Of a stretch of 64,000 bases of DNA, positions 25,869-36,733 are shown one piece after another (the stretch's first letter is position 1; every line of letters starts with the position of its first letter). The translations under genes and the position numbers were made by a program. The stretch spans positions 197,241-261,240 of the forward strand of contig CAVWFK010000002.1 in assembly GCA_963754235.1 (NCBI GenBank), written 5' to 3'. This DNA is from DATAYA01 sp963754235 (GTDB taxonomy: Bacteria; Pseudomonadota; Alphaproteobacteria; Acetobacterales; Acetobacteraceae). The notes below the pieces were generated by a model. That model searched no databases and had not been told where the DNA came from. It worked only from the letters and a program-made list of their open reading frames with translations.

Positions 25869-28661
25869 TCAGCTCTTCGACAGCGCGGTCAGGAGTTGCT
25901 GGGCCTGCACCTTTTCCTGGAACGCCGCCTTGGTTGCGACCAGGGCATGCAGCAGCTTGATTGCGGCATCGCGCTGTCCGGTGTCCTTCAACGCGACCGC
26001 AAGATGAAAGGCGATGCTCGGGTCGGTCGGCACCTCGGCATTGGCCTGCCGCAGCAGCGGCACGGCCTTCGCCGCCTCGCCCTGCTTGGTCAGGATCCAG
26101 CCCAGCGTGTCGGCCGTCTCTCCGCTGGAGGAGGAGAGCACGTACGCCTGCTTCGCCAGCCCGAGCGCCTGCGGATCGCCCTTGTGCTGGTACACCCAGG
26201 CCAGATTGTTGAGCGCCGCCGCGTCATGCGGCCGCTTCGCCAGAACCAGTTTCAGGTTCGCCTCTGCTCCGTCCCAGTCACCCGACGCGATCTGCATCGA
26301 GGCCAACGTCTGCACCAGCCCCAAATCCTGCGGGTGCTTGGCGGTCCAGTCCTGCAACGTCTGCATCGCCTGTTTCGGCTGTCCGGCGGCGGTCTGCGCC
26401 CCGGCGAGCTGGCCGACCAGGAACGCCGAGGGCGTCGCCTGCACCGCCGCTTGGTACGCCTTGGCAGCTTCGGCGGGCTGCTTGGCGAGCATGTAGGCAT
26501 CGCCGCGCAGCCCGCCGGCGGGGACGAAGGTGCGCAACTGCTCGGCGAGCCGGTCAGCGGCAGCAAGTGCGCGCGGCAGCCCACCGGCCGCGTAGTCGAT
26601 CTGCAAGTAGTATTCGAGAAGCTGAAGGTTTTGCGGCTGCCGCGCGAGCCCGGCCGAGACCACCTGGCGCGCGGCCTCGTAGTCTTTGCCTGCGATCAGC
26701 ACCGCGATCAGCTCGCGGCGCGCCTCGATCGAATCCGGGGCCACCGCGACCAGGCGCTGCAACGTATCACGTGCCGCTCCGGTGTCCTTCAGCGCCAACT
26801 CTGCCCGCGCCCGGGCGCTGAGCAACACCGGGTCCTCGGTCGGGTGCGCGGCGTCCGGCGCGAGCAGGGCGAGCGCCTTCTTCGCCTCCCCGCTCTGCAC
26901 GTAGAGATCGGCCAGCGCCGCGGTGAATCCAACATTTGCCGGTGCCGCCTCCCGTGCCTTTTGCAGCACGGCCGCAGCCGCGTCGGGTTTCTTCTGCGCC
27001 ATCAGCCCGTTTACTCTGGCCGAGACCGCGGGGGCATAGGCCGGCTGCTTGGCGAGCATTTCGGATAGCAGACTCTCGGCCTCGGCGTTGTTGCCCTCCA
27101 TTGCCGCCACCTTGGCGAGGTTCATGCGTGCCGGCATGTAGTCCGGGTACTTCTTGGCGACGGCCTCGAAGTCGGTGCGCGCGGCAGGCAGGTCGAGTTC
27201 GGCGAGTTTGACCATGCCGGCGAGGTTACCGATCTCCGGCGTGTCGCCCTGGGTCTGGCGCAGCTTGGCGAGCGAGGCGGAGGCGGCATCCACCTGCCCG
27301 CTCGCGAGCTGCGCGAATACCAGCGCCTGCCCGGCATAGCCCTGCTTCGGCGCGAGCTTGAGCGACTGCTCGAGATCGCCGATGGCGGCACTCTCCTGGC
27401 CGAGGCCGAGCCGCGTCGCCGCTAACCGCGTGCGGATCTCGGCATCCTGGGGTGCGAGGCTGACGGCCTTCTGGAACGCCTGCACCGCGTCATCCGGGCG
27501 GCCGGCCAGCGCGTAGGCGCGGCCGAGCATGTCTTCCATCTGCGCATCCGCGCGGCCGGCGGCGGCGATCGGCGCAAGCGCCGCGATCACCGGCGCAGCA
27601 TCGCGCTGGCTGAGCTGGATCTGCGCGAGCAACTTGACGCCGGCCGGATCGCCCGGGCTACGGGCGGTGTATTTCGTCGCGGCATCGATCGCCTGCTGCA
27701 CCTGGCCGAGCCGGAACTTGACGACCGCCTCCAGGAAATAGGCGCGCGGAATCGACGCCATCGCGATCGAGATTTTTTGCAGGTCGGCGTCGGCATCGGC
27801 CCAGCGCTGCGCCTTGGCGGCGAGCACCGCCTCGAGATAGGTCGCCTGGATATTGCCCGGCAGCATCTTGAGCACCTGGGCGAGGTCGGTCTTTGCCGCC
27901 GCGTCCTGGCCCAGCATGATGTGGGTGGCGGCCCGCTCGGCGAGCGGCGTGGGCGCACCCGGGGCGGCGGCGACGGCGGTGTTCAGCAGCGCGAGCGCTG
28001 CTTTGGGATTGCCGTTGCCGCGTAGCAATTGCGCCTTCAGCACCAGCGCATCGACCTGCTTGGGATCGAGCGCCAGCACCGCATTGAGCCGTGCCATTCC
28101 CGTCGCGGCGTCACGTTGGAGGAGAGCGAGCCGTGCCTCCCCGAGCAGCGGGTCGGGTGATTTCGGCGCGAGCTTCGCCGCCTGCGCGAAGGAGGCCTCC
28201 GCCTCCTGCGGCTGCTGCAGCGCGAGCTGGGCGTAGCCGCGCGCGACCAGCACGGCCGCGTTGACGGCGGGATCGGCCTGGTTGGCCGGCATCTCGCGCA
28301 GCAGGGCCTCATAGCGGCGCTCGGCGAGGTAGGCGCGGGCCAAAAGCTCGGTCGAGAGGCGCGCATCGTACCCGGCGGCGAGCGCGGCATGGGCCTGCTT
28401 CTCGGCGGCCACGCCGTCGCCGAGCCGCAGATCGAGCACGCCGAGTTCGTATTGCGCGACGGCGTTCTTCGGGTCGGCCTTGACCGCGTTGCGGAGCTGG
28501 ATCAGGGCCGCACGCACGTCGCCCTGGCGGAGCAGCCGCTGCGCGTCGGCGAGGTAGTTTGGCGCCGCAATCCCCGGCGCCGGTGCCGCCGCGAGCCCGC
28601 CGGCGAGCAGGCTGGCCGCCAGGATGGCGGCGGATGTGGGAAGACTGACAATACGCGGCAT
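25869..28661 (-). CDS. prsT: XrtA/PEP-CTERM system TPR-repeat protein PrsT
   Basis: A 930-residue exported protein: signal peptide (MPRIVSLPTSAAILAASLLA), then tetratricopeptide repeats along the whole chain, recognisable by recurring YELGVLDLRLGD, LLGEARLALLQ and LNNLAWVYQHKGDPQA-type helices. Length and position next to prsR match PrsT of exosortase A loci. It probably scaffolds the polysaccharide secretion complex in the periplasm. I prefer ATG 28661, with GAGGG eight bases ahead, over the GTG at 28670 that overlaps the prsR stop. Confidence 0.88.
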   Translation of the reverse strand: MPRIVSLPTSAAILAASLLAGGLAAAPAPGIAAPNYLADAQRLLRQGDVRAALIQLRNAVKADPKNAVAQYELGVLDLRLGDGVAAEKQAHAALAAGYDARLSTELLARAYLAERRYEALLREMPANQADPAVNAAVLVARGYAQLALQQPQEAEASFAQAAKLAPKSPDPLLGEARLALLQRDAATGMARLNAVLALDPKQVDALVLKAQLLRGNGNPKAALALLNTAVAAAPGAPTPLAERAATHIMLGQDAAAKTDLAQVLKMLPGNIQATYLEAVLAAKAQRWADADADLQKISIAMASIPRAYFLEAVVKFRLGQVQQAIDAATKYTARSPGDPAGVKLLAQIQLSQRDAAPVIAALAPIAAAGRADAQMEDMLGRAYALAGRPDDAVQAFQKAVSLAPQDAEIRTRLAATRLGLGQESAAIGDLEQSLKLAPKQGYAGQALVFAQLASGQVDAASASLAKLRQTQGDTPEIGNLAGMVKLAELDLPAARTDFEAVAKKYPDYMPARMNLAKVAAMEGNNAEAESLLSEMLAKQPAYAPAVSARVNGLMAQKKPDAAAAVLQKAREAAPANVGFTAALADLYVQSGEAKKALALLAPDAAHPTEDPVLLSARARAELALKDTGAARDTLQRLVAVAPDSIEARRELIAVLIAGKDYEAARQVVSAGLARQPQNLQLLEYYLQIDYAAGGLPRALAAADRLAEQLRTFVPAGGLRGDAYMLAKQPAEAAKAYQAAVQATPSAFLVGQLAGAQTAAGQPKQAMQTLQDWTAKHPQDLGLVQTLASMQIASGDWDGAEANLKLVLAKRPHDAAALNNLAWVYQHKGDPQALGLAKQAYVLSSSSGETADTLGWILTKQGEAAKAVPLLRQANAEVPTDPSIAFHLAVALKDTGQRDAAIKLLHALVATKAAFQEKVQAQQLLTALSKS

Positions 28662-28666
28662 CTCGA

Positions 28667-30103
<1,437 letters not shown>

Positions 30104-30113
30104 TGGGGTCCCA

Positions 30114-32193
30114 TCAGGCGGAGAGCGTGGCGGCCTCTGCGACCGCCACCCCCTCGGCCGGCAACAGCACGCGCATCGTGGTGCCCGATCCTGCCTCGCT
30201 CAACACCAGCAGGTCGCCGCCGGCGGCGCGCAGCAGCTCGCGCGCCTGCCAGGCGCCGATGCCGCTGCCCTTCGCCTTGGTCGAGCGGAACGGACGGAAC
30301 AACTGGTCGCGGACGAACTCGGGCGTCATGCCCGGGCCGCGATCGGCGATGTCGATCAATACCCGCCGCGGCTCGTGGCGGATGCGCAGCCGCACGATCT
30401 GCCCAGTCGCCGACGCCTCGATTGCGTTGTTCAGCAGGTGCGTGATGACCGCGTCGAACGCGCCCGCCTCCATCGCGACCGAGGCCGAGCGGCCATCCGC
30501 CACCAGCTCCACCGCATCGGGCCGCCCGCGCGCCAGCGCGACGACGAGCTCGCCGAGCCGCTGCGCCGGGCTCAATCGTGGTGCGCTCGATCGCCGCGTC
30601 CGGTGCCTGCAGCTTGGCGATCATGCCCGCGATCCGGTTGCTGGCGGAGCGGATGGTGCGCAGCACGTCGCGCTGGAACTCGGGATTGTCGCCATGGGTT
30701 TCGGCATTGGCGAGCAGCAGCGAGAGCTGATTGCCCACGTTCTTGACGTCGTGGACCACGAAGGCGAAGCGCTTGCCGTATTCCTGCAACTGCCGGGTCT
30801 GCATCAGGACTTGCGTCGCGCGCTGCTCGGCGACCGTGCTCGCCGCCTGGCGGCCAATGATGCGCAGCAGGTCAAACACCTCGCGGTCGAGCTTGAAGGC
30901 GGCGCGCGGGCGGGCGAGCAGCACGAAGCCGATGACGTGCCCGAGATGGTTGAGCGGCACCACGAGCCAGGGATGCGGCATTCCGGCCAGCGCCTCCGCC
31001 GGCCTGGCCTGCGGCTCGGCGCCGCCGACGATCACGATCCAGTCGCCGTTGCGAAACTCCTGCACCATCGGGTCGTCCACCCCGACCGGCGCGAGGGCGG
31101 CCGGCATGTTCCACGACCCCGCCCAGGAGAACGCCGTCTCTCCCGGCTCGCGGACCATCATGGCGCCGCCGGTGCTGTCCACCACCTCGGCGAGCGAGCG
31201 GATCACGCGCCGCTGCAGGCCGACATAGGCCCCGACATTGGCTTCCGCGGCGGAGAGGGTGGCGATGCAGCGCATCCATTCCCGGCGATAATCGTAGCGA
31301 TGGCTGAAGAAATGGTCGACGAGCAGCGTGCGCATCCGCGACCGCGCCGAGCCGGAGGTGAACACCACCAAGAGCGCGATCACGCCGGCGAAGACGATGC
31401 TGATCTCGGCAATCTCGCCCCAGCCGGGGCCGAGGCTGCGGAACACCTCCCCGGCGGCGGCGAGTGCGAGCAGGAAGATGCCGCTCGCGACCAGGGTGGC
31501 GCTGCGGAACACCACCGTGCGCGAGACATGGATATCGATCTCCCAGCGCCGGTTGCGCACCGCCCCGATCGCGAGCAGCGGCGCCACCAGTGCCGTCGCT
31601 GTCGCGCGGCCTGCGAACAGCAGGGGCGAGACGCGATGGAACAGCACCGCGTCGGCGTAGAGCACGAAATCGTACAGGAAGATGCCGCCGATCGCGATGC
31701 AGGGCAGGTTGATGTACCAGCGCGCGTCCTCGGGCGTGTTGAGATAGAGGTTCTCGACCAGCAGGACGTTGCAGACCGCAAGGCCGAGCCGCGCCGCCAC
31801 CTGCAGCGACCATAGCGAGACATGCGGGCCGATCGTCAGCAGGTCGGCGACCGGCAGCACGCCGAGCACCATCACAGCGACCAGCCCCATGGTCGCGAAG
31901 CTGCGGCCGAGCAGCCGGTCGCTCTGGATACTGCGGCGATAAAGGTGGAGCACGAAGCCGTACCACGCGACCGCGCGGGCGAGTTCGAGGCTGCCGGCGA
32001 GGCCGCCGAACTGGCCCTCGTCTGGACCGGCAGCGACCGTCGCGGCCCAGATCGCGGTGACGCCGCACGCCGCCGCCAGCAGCAGCGCCGTGCGGCTGCG
32101 GCGTGCCTGCACCAGGATCAGGCCGGCCAGCGCCGCGTAGACCGCAGCGCACAGCGCATACAGCCCGGCCATCACCTCGCCGCCCAGCGTCAT
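30114..32193 (-). CDS. prsK: PrsK, XrtA system histidine kinase, frameshifted
   Basis: Several N-terminal membrane helices (residues about 5-290) are followed by a GAF-like region and the dimerisation histidine in FVVHDVKNVGNQLSLLL. The ATPase domain has its N box in THLLNNAIEA and G boxes DRGPGMTP and GSGIGAW. The two parts are in different frames: an extra base near 30571-30577 separates AAIERTTI from SPAQRLGELVVALARG. Repaired length is about 690 residues, normal for PrsK. As written, translation would leave a kinase without its ATPase domain. It pairs with PrsR, ten bases downstream. Confidence 0.87.
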
Positions 32194-32372
32194 TCTCCCT
32201 CGCCCTCGCGCCCGCCGCTCATCGGCGCGCTGTTCACGCGGCCGTCATCATACGATGGTCTGCTCCGTACGCGCCATGCGCGCGTGCGAGGGTGGGCCGA
32301 AGCGGCGCCCGTGCCCGAGGACCGCCTCCGTCGCGGCGGGTGGGCGGCCCGGTCGCGGCGAGGATGGGTGCG

Positions 32373-33797
32373 CTATCGGGCACCCTCCTGGAAGAGGATG
32401 ACGCGGATCGTCGAGATCAGGATCAGCAGGTCGAGAAACAGGGTGCGGTTCTTCACATAGTACAGGTCGTACGACAGCTTCTCGCGGGCGTCCTCGACCG
32501 AGGCGCCGTACGGGAAATTGACCTGGGCCCAGCCGGTGATGCCGGGCTTGACCGCGCTGCGGTGACGATAGAACGGGATCGCCTGGGCGAGCTGTTCGAC
32601 GAAGTGCGGGCGCTCCGGGCGGGGGCCGACGAAACTCATCTCGCCGCGCAGCACGCAGAGGATCTGCGGCAGCTCGTCGATCCGGGTCGCCCGGATGAAG
32701 TTGCCGACGCGGGTAATGCGCGGGTCGTTCTGCGCCGCCCAGAGCGGGCGCCCTTGCTCGGCATCGACCCGCATGCTGCGGAACTTCATCAGCGTGAAAA
32801 CCCGCCCGTGCAGTCCGACGCGCTGCTGGCGATAGAAGATCGGCCCGCGGCTGTCGAGCTTGATCGCGATCGCGACCAGGAGCAGCAGCGGCATCGTCAG
32901 AAGTAGCAGGGCCAGGCTTACTACGACGTCGAGGCCGCGCCGCAGCAACGCCGAGAGGGCACCGGTCCGGAAGCCTTCGGCGAGGGCCAGCCGCGCGGGC
33001 GAGATGTGATCGATGTCGATGCGGCCGAGCTGCTGTTCGCGGAACTCAACATCGTCCATCACCCGAATGCCTCGGGTGCGATAGGCGAGCAGCGCATCGG
33101 CGGGCAACGCGCGCCGGTCATCGCAGGCGACCACGACGCCCCAGACGCGCGCCTGCCGCAGCGCCTCGGGCGGCGGCAGGTCGTGAGCCGGAGCAGCGCC
33201 CCCGCCAATCGCCGCCTCGATCGCGGCATCGTTGGCCGTCGCAATGGTGCCGGCCGTGGAGGGCAACGCCGCCAGTTCGAAGAACCGGGCCTGCTGGCCG
33301 CGGATCGCCGTTGCCATGCTGGCGGCACGCAGATCGTCGCCCAGCACCAGTACCCGGCGCGCAAACAGCTTCATCCGCACCGCCGTGCTGAACCCCCAGC
33401 GGGTGGCGAACAGGCAAATCGTCCAGGCGAGCAGGATCTTCAGCAGCCGCAGCAGGTCGCGCGGCAGCGCCCCCGGCAGCCCGCCGCGGAACGCCGCGCG
33501 TGCCATCAGCATCGCCGGCAGCGCGATCGCCACCACGACCGCCGCGTTGAGCAGCAGCCGCCGGCGCTCTAGACACACTTCCGGGCGGTAGAGGCCGATC
33601 GCAAGCGAGGTGGCGCCAATCGTGCCGACCAGCCGGGCTGCGAGCAGCGCGCTCGCCGGGTGAAGCGGCAGCGCCGCCGTAGCCGGCTCGGCCCCGGAGA
33701 CCAGCATCGCGTAGATCAGGACGAACGAAAGTGCCAGCTCGGCCGCGCAGAGGGCGAGCATCTCTAGCGAGACGTAGTGGCCCAGGATCCGGGTCAT
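32373..33797 (-). CDS. Undecaprenyl-phosphate sugar phosphotransferase, XrtA-associated (EpsB-like)
   Basis: A 474-residue polyprenyl-phosphate hexose-1-phosphate transferase. The N terminus has four membrane helices and a nucleotide-binding-like region; the C-terminal catalytic domain has the membrane hairpin near residue 285, YRQQRVGLHGRVFTLMKFRSMR, then TRVGNFIRATRIDELPQ and SFVGPRPERPHFVEQL. It starts repeat-unit synthesis by loading a sugar phosphate onto undecaprenyl phosphate. ATG 33797 (MTRILGHYVSLEM) fits the family. It leads the leftward arm of the locus. Confidence 0.9.
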   Translation of the reverse strand: MTRILGHYVSLEMLALCAAELALSFVLIYAMLVSGAEPATAALPLHPASALLAARLVGTIGATSLAIGLYRPEVCLERRRLLLNAAVVVAIALPAMLMARAAFRGGLPGALPRDLLRLLKILLAWTICLFATRWGFSTAVRMKLFARRVLVLGDDLRAASMATAIRGQQARFFELAALPSTAGTIATANDAAIEAAIGGGAAPAHDLPPPEALRQARVWGVVVACDDRRALPADALLAYRTRGIRVMDDVEFREQQLGRIDIDHISPARLALAEGFRTGALSALLRRGLDVVVSLALLLLTMPLLLLVAIAIKLDSRGPIFYRQQRVGLHGRVFTLMKFRSMRVDAEQGRPLWAAQNDPRITRVGNFIRATRIDELPQILCVLRGEMSFVGPRPERPHFVEQLAQAIPFYRHRSAVKPGITGWAQVNFPYGASVEDAREKLSYDLYYVKNRTLFLDLLILISTIRVILFQEGAR

Positions 33798-34363
33798 CGC
33801 CAAGCCTCCGTCCACCGTCCCGTCATCGCCGCGCCCTGCCCGTCACCGCCCGAACCCCAGGCACCAAGCGTCCCCGATGCTGAGAATTGCCCGATTTTTG
33901 GAGCCGTTCTGGCTCTTGCCGGCGTGGGCGCCGCGGGGATGGGGTATTCTGGTGGCCCCGCAATCGCCATAGCCTACTTGACCCAACTCGCGGCGACCCG
34001 CTCGCCGCTCACCCCGAATGCTAGCGTTATCCGAGCATTACACGGTGGCCGTCCGTGGTCAAGCCGCAAACGCAATGGCAAGGTGACGCGCGCCACACTG
34101 TGATCGGCTGGCGGGTGCGCGCTCACACGTGATGCAACCATGGCGGGCATTGCCGACCGCTTTCGCCCCACGCGAGCCGCGACAAGGCTTTACGGTAATG
34201 GCGCGTTGGTGGTATTGTCGGCATGTTTTCGGAACGGTCCGAGCGGACCGGGCGGCGGGATGGGCGAGGCGAGGGGTCTGCCCGAGATGCGGTCCGAGAT
34301 TGCGGGGAGTGGCCGCGTGCGGGAAGTCGCCAGGGTCAGCAGCGGATCGGAGGGCATTGGTGC
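33798..34363. promoter_or_regulatory. Divergent intergenic region of XrtA locus
   Basis: This gap of about 560 bases separates the leftward (sugar transferase, prsKRT) and rightward (export to exosortase) arms and contains no convincing gene. It should hold promoters for both. Because PrsR needs sigma-54, a -24/-12 element was sought. The best match is TGGCCCCGCAATCGC at 33953, with the right spacing but a weak -12 box. It cannot be called with confidence. The stretch 33985-34250 is less GC-rich than its surroundings. Confidence 0.4.
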
Positions 34364-34436
34364 AGGCGCGTAGCTCAGTGGTAGAGCGCTGCCGCAACAT
34401 GGCAGAGGCGGGGGTTCAACTCCTTCCGCGCCTACC
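34364..34436 (+). tRNA. tRNA-like gene, Val(AAC)-type anticodon, unusual loop
   Basis: The cloverleaf is complete: acceptor AGGCGCG/CGCGCCT, D arm GCTC/GAGC around AGTGGTA, anticodon stem CTGCC/GGCAG, and T arm GGGGG/CCTTC (two G-U pairs) around TTCAACT. The anticodon loop is GCAACAT, reading AAC at positions 34-36. Base 33 is C, not the near-universal U, and no CCA is encoded (ACCG follows). It may be a pseudo-tRNA or a tRNA with a sequence error. It ends 22 bases before the start of the export gene. Confidence 0.5.
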
Positions 34437-34443
34437 GCCGTCG

Positions 34444-34450
34444 AAGGAGG
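34444..34450 (+). promoter_or_regulatory. Shine-Dalgarno site fixing a TTG start
   Basis: AAGGAGG, a perfect anti-16S match, lies eight bases before the TTG at 34459 and decides that start for the export lipoprotein gene. Confidence 0.8.
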
Positions 34451-34458
34451 ATTGACGA

Positions 34459-35094
34459 TTGATCGGCATTCGCCGCGTGGCCCGGTGGGCCGCCTGCCTC
34501 GCCTTGGGCCTTGCCGCCGCCGGCTGCGCCGGCCCGACCGCGCCGACCGTCGCCACCGGGCCGGGAGCCGCGGCGCAACGCAATCAGCTTTACGTGATCG
34601 GTCCGGGTGACACGCTGAGCGTGTTCGTCTATCGCGCGCCCGAGCTCAGCGTAAGCGACCTGCCGGTGCGGCCCGACGGGCGCATCTCGGTGCCGCTGAT
34701 CCCGGACATCGTGGCGGCCGGCAAAACGCCCACGGAACTCGCGAGCGAGATCGAGGCCAAGCTGCGCCAATACGTCAAGGACCCGAACGTCACGGTGATC
34801 GTGCGCAGCTTCGTCGGTCCGTTCAGCCGCCAGGTGCGGGTGATCGGCGAGGCGGTGAAGCCGACTGCGATCCCGTACCGCGATCACATGACGCTGCTCG
34901 ACGTGATGATCGCGAGCGGGGGCTTGACCAAGTATGCCGCCGGCAACCGTGCCGTGATCATCCGCCGGCTGCCGGACGGCCGCGAGGAGACGTTGCACGT
35001 CCAGCTGGCCAGCCTGCTCAACAACGGCAACATCAACGACAATGTCGAGATGCAGCCTGGCGACACGCTGATCATCCCGGAATCGTGGTTCTGA
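34459..35094 (+). CDS. XrtA system polysaccharide export lipoprotein (Wza/EpsE type)
   Basis: A 211-residue protein starting with TTG behind a perfect AAGGAGG. Its lipobox LGLAAAGC ends in a cysteine near residue 23. The Poly_export domain begins YVIGPGDTLSVFVYRAPELS, and a SLBB-like domain follows (RVIGEAVKPTAIPYRDHMTLLDVMIASGGL). It ends in DTLIIPESWF. It should form the outer-membrane or periplasmic channel for the polysaccharide. It opens the rightward arm, with the chain-length gene about 100 bases downstream. Confidence 0.9.
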   Translation: MIGIRRVARWAACLALGLAAAGCAGPTAPTVATGPGAAAQRNQLYVIGPGDTLSVFVYRAPELSVSDLPVRPDGRISVPLIPDIVAAGKTPTELASEIEAKLRQYVKDPNVTVIVRSFVGPFSRQVRVIGEAVKPTAIPYRDHMTLLDVMIASGGLTKYAAGNRAVIIRRLPDGREETLHVQLASLLNNGNINDNVEMQPGDTLIIPESWF

Positions 35095-35192
35095 TCGATC
35101 CGGCTTGCCTCAACCCGCCTGGCCCAGACCAGATCGCTTATCGCCTAGCGTAGACTGCCCAGACAGACGGAAAAAGATCTAACGGGGCGTGC

Positions 35193-36731
35193 ATGGAATC
35201 GGTCCGCATCTTCCTGCAACAGCAGATCGCGGCACTATGGCGCCATCGCTGGCTGGCGCTGGCCGCCGCGTGGCTGATCTGCGGCGTCGGCTGGGCTGCA
35301 GTGAGCCTGATGCCCAACCAGTTCGAATCGAGCGCGCGCATCTATGTCAATGTCGATGCGGTGCTGACGCCGCTGCTGCGCGGCCTGGCGGTGGAGGGCG
35401 AGTCGGCCGCCACGCTCGATTATCTGCAACGCACCCTGCTCAGCCAGCCCAACATGGAAAAGGTGATCTCCAAGACCAACCTCGACTTGCAGGTGACCAC
35501 GCCGGCCAGCCGGCAGCAGATGGTCGAGGGGCTGGCGCGGTCGATCAAGGTGGCGTCGCAGACCCGAACCCTGTTCACGATTTCGTACCGCAACACCAGC
35601 CCCCAGCTTGCGCACGACGTGGTGCAGGCGCTGCTTGACATCTTCACCGAGAGCACCACCGGCGCCGACCGTGCCGATCTCGAGAATGCGCAGCACTTCC
35701 TCAACCAGCAGATCGCCTCCTACGAGCGGCAGTTGCGTAACGCCGAGCAGCGGCGCGCAGCGTTCAAGGCCAAGTATGTGGACCTGCTGCCCTCGACCGA
35801 ATATGGCGGGGCGAGCCGGCTGGATTCGGCCCGCGGTGCCGAGGCGGCGCTGAAGGGCCAGCTCGCTGACGCGATATCGCAGCGCGACACGCTCAAAAAG
35901 GAGTTGGCGGCCACGCCGCAATATCTGCCGTTCAGCGCGCTTGCCGGCGGCCCGTCGGCCAATGCGATGGCGCTCGCCGAGGCGGAGCGCAAACTGGCGC
36001 TGCTGCGCCTGCAATACACCGAGCAGGACCCCGATGTGATCGCGCAGCGCCAACTGGTCGAGGCCCTGCGCAGCGGCAAGATGGGACCCCTCATGGCCGC
36101 TCCCAGTGCCGCGCGTCCGGCGGCGAATGCGAGCAGTGGCGAGCCGAACGTGCTGTATCAGAATCTCAAGCTCAAGCTGGTCGATGCCAACGTCCAGCTC
36201 GCCTCGTTGGAGCGGCAGGTGCAGGCGGCGGCCGAGGAGCGGGCACGGATGGAGAAGGTCGCGCGCGCCGAGCCGGAGGTCCAGGCCCGCTTCCAGAACC
36301 TCGACCGCGACTACAACGTGCTGCAGAAGAACTACGAGGAGCTGCTGGCGCGACGCGAGAGCGCCGCGATCGCGCAGGCCGCCAACACGCAAGCCGACAA
36401 GGTCAAGCTCACGGTGGTCGATCCGCCGCTGGTCCCGCATACGCCGGTGGCACCGAACCGGCTGCTGCTGCTGAGCGTGGTGCTGGTGCTCGGCTTGGGC
36501 GGCGGCGCCGGTGTTGCCTTCGCGCTCGGCCAGCTCGACCGGTCGTTCCGCAGCGTCGATGACCTGCGCGCACTCGGACTGCCGGTACTGGGCGCGCTGT
36601 CGCTGGTCGGCATTCCGACGGTGCGGCGGCGGATGGCCTCGGTGCTCGGCTTCGGCATGATCGTCCTGCTGCTGGTCGCCGTGTTCGGCGGCCTGATCGC
36701 GCATACCGCGCGCCTTGCGGCCGTGATCTGA
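35193..36731 (+). CDS. XrtA system chain-length determinant (Wzc N-domain type)
   Basis: A 512-residue inner-membrane copolymerase. The first helix is near residues 18-40 (WLALAAAWLICGVGWAAVSL). A long periplasmic part with coiled coil at about 165-230 and 310-390 follows. The conserved PNRLLLLSVVLVLGLGGGAGVA helix comes near residue 430, and an extra helix ends the protein (MIVLLLVAVFGGLIAHT). It lacks a kinase domain, which the next gene supplies. The pair sets chain length and drives export with the Wza-type lipoprotein. The next gene starts two bases after the stop codon. Confidence 0.9.
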   Translation: MESVRIFLQQQIAALWRHRWLALAAAWLICGVGWAAVSLMPNQFESSARIYVNVDAVLTPLLRGLAVEGESAATLDYLQRTLLSQPNMEKVISKTNLDLQVTTPASRQQMVEGLARSIKVASQTRTLFTISYRNTSPQLAHDVVQALLDIFTESTTGADRADLENAQHFLNQQIASYERQLRNAEQRRAAFKAKYVDLLPSTEYGGASRLDSARGAEAALKGQLADAISQRDTLKKELAATPQYLPFSALAGGPSANAMALAEAERKLALLRLQYTEQDPDVIAQRQLVEALRSGKMGPLMAAPSAARPAANASSGEPNVLYQNLKLKLVDANVQLASLERQVQAAAEERARMEKVARAEPEVQARFQNLDRDYNVLQKNYEELLARRESAAIAQAANTQADKVKLTVVDPPLVPHTPVAPNRLLLLSVVLVLGLGGGAGVAFALGQLDRSFRSVDDLRALGLPVLGALSLVGIPTVRRRMASVLGFGMIVLLLVAVFGGLIAHTARLAAVI

Positions 36732-36733
36732 AC

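Noticed and set aside
33953..33968. Sigma-54 promoter TGGCCCCGCAATCGC for the rightward arm
   Set aside because: Spacing is right but the -12 element is TCGC rather than TTGC, and it lies about 490 bases before the first gene; too weak to call.
33777..34103. A 108-codon + strand frame in the divergent intergenic region
   Set aside because: It starts inside the sugar transferase gene on the other strand, has no ribosome-binding site and no recognisable domain.
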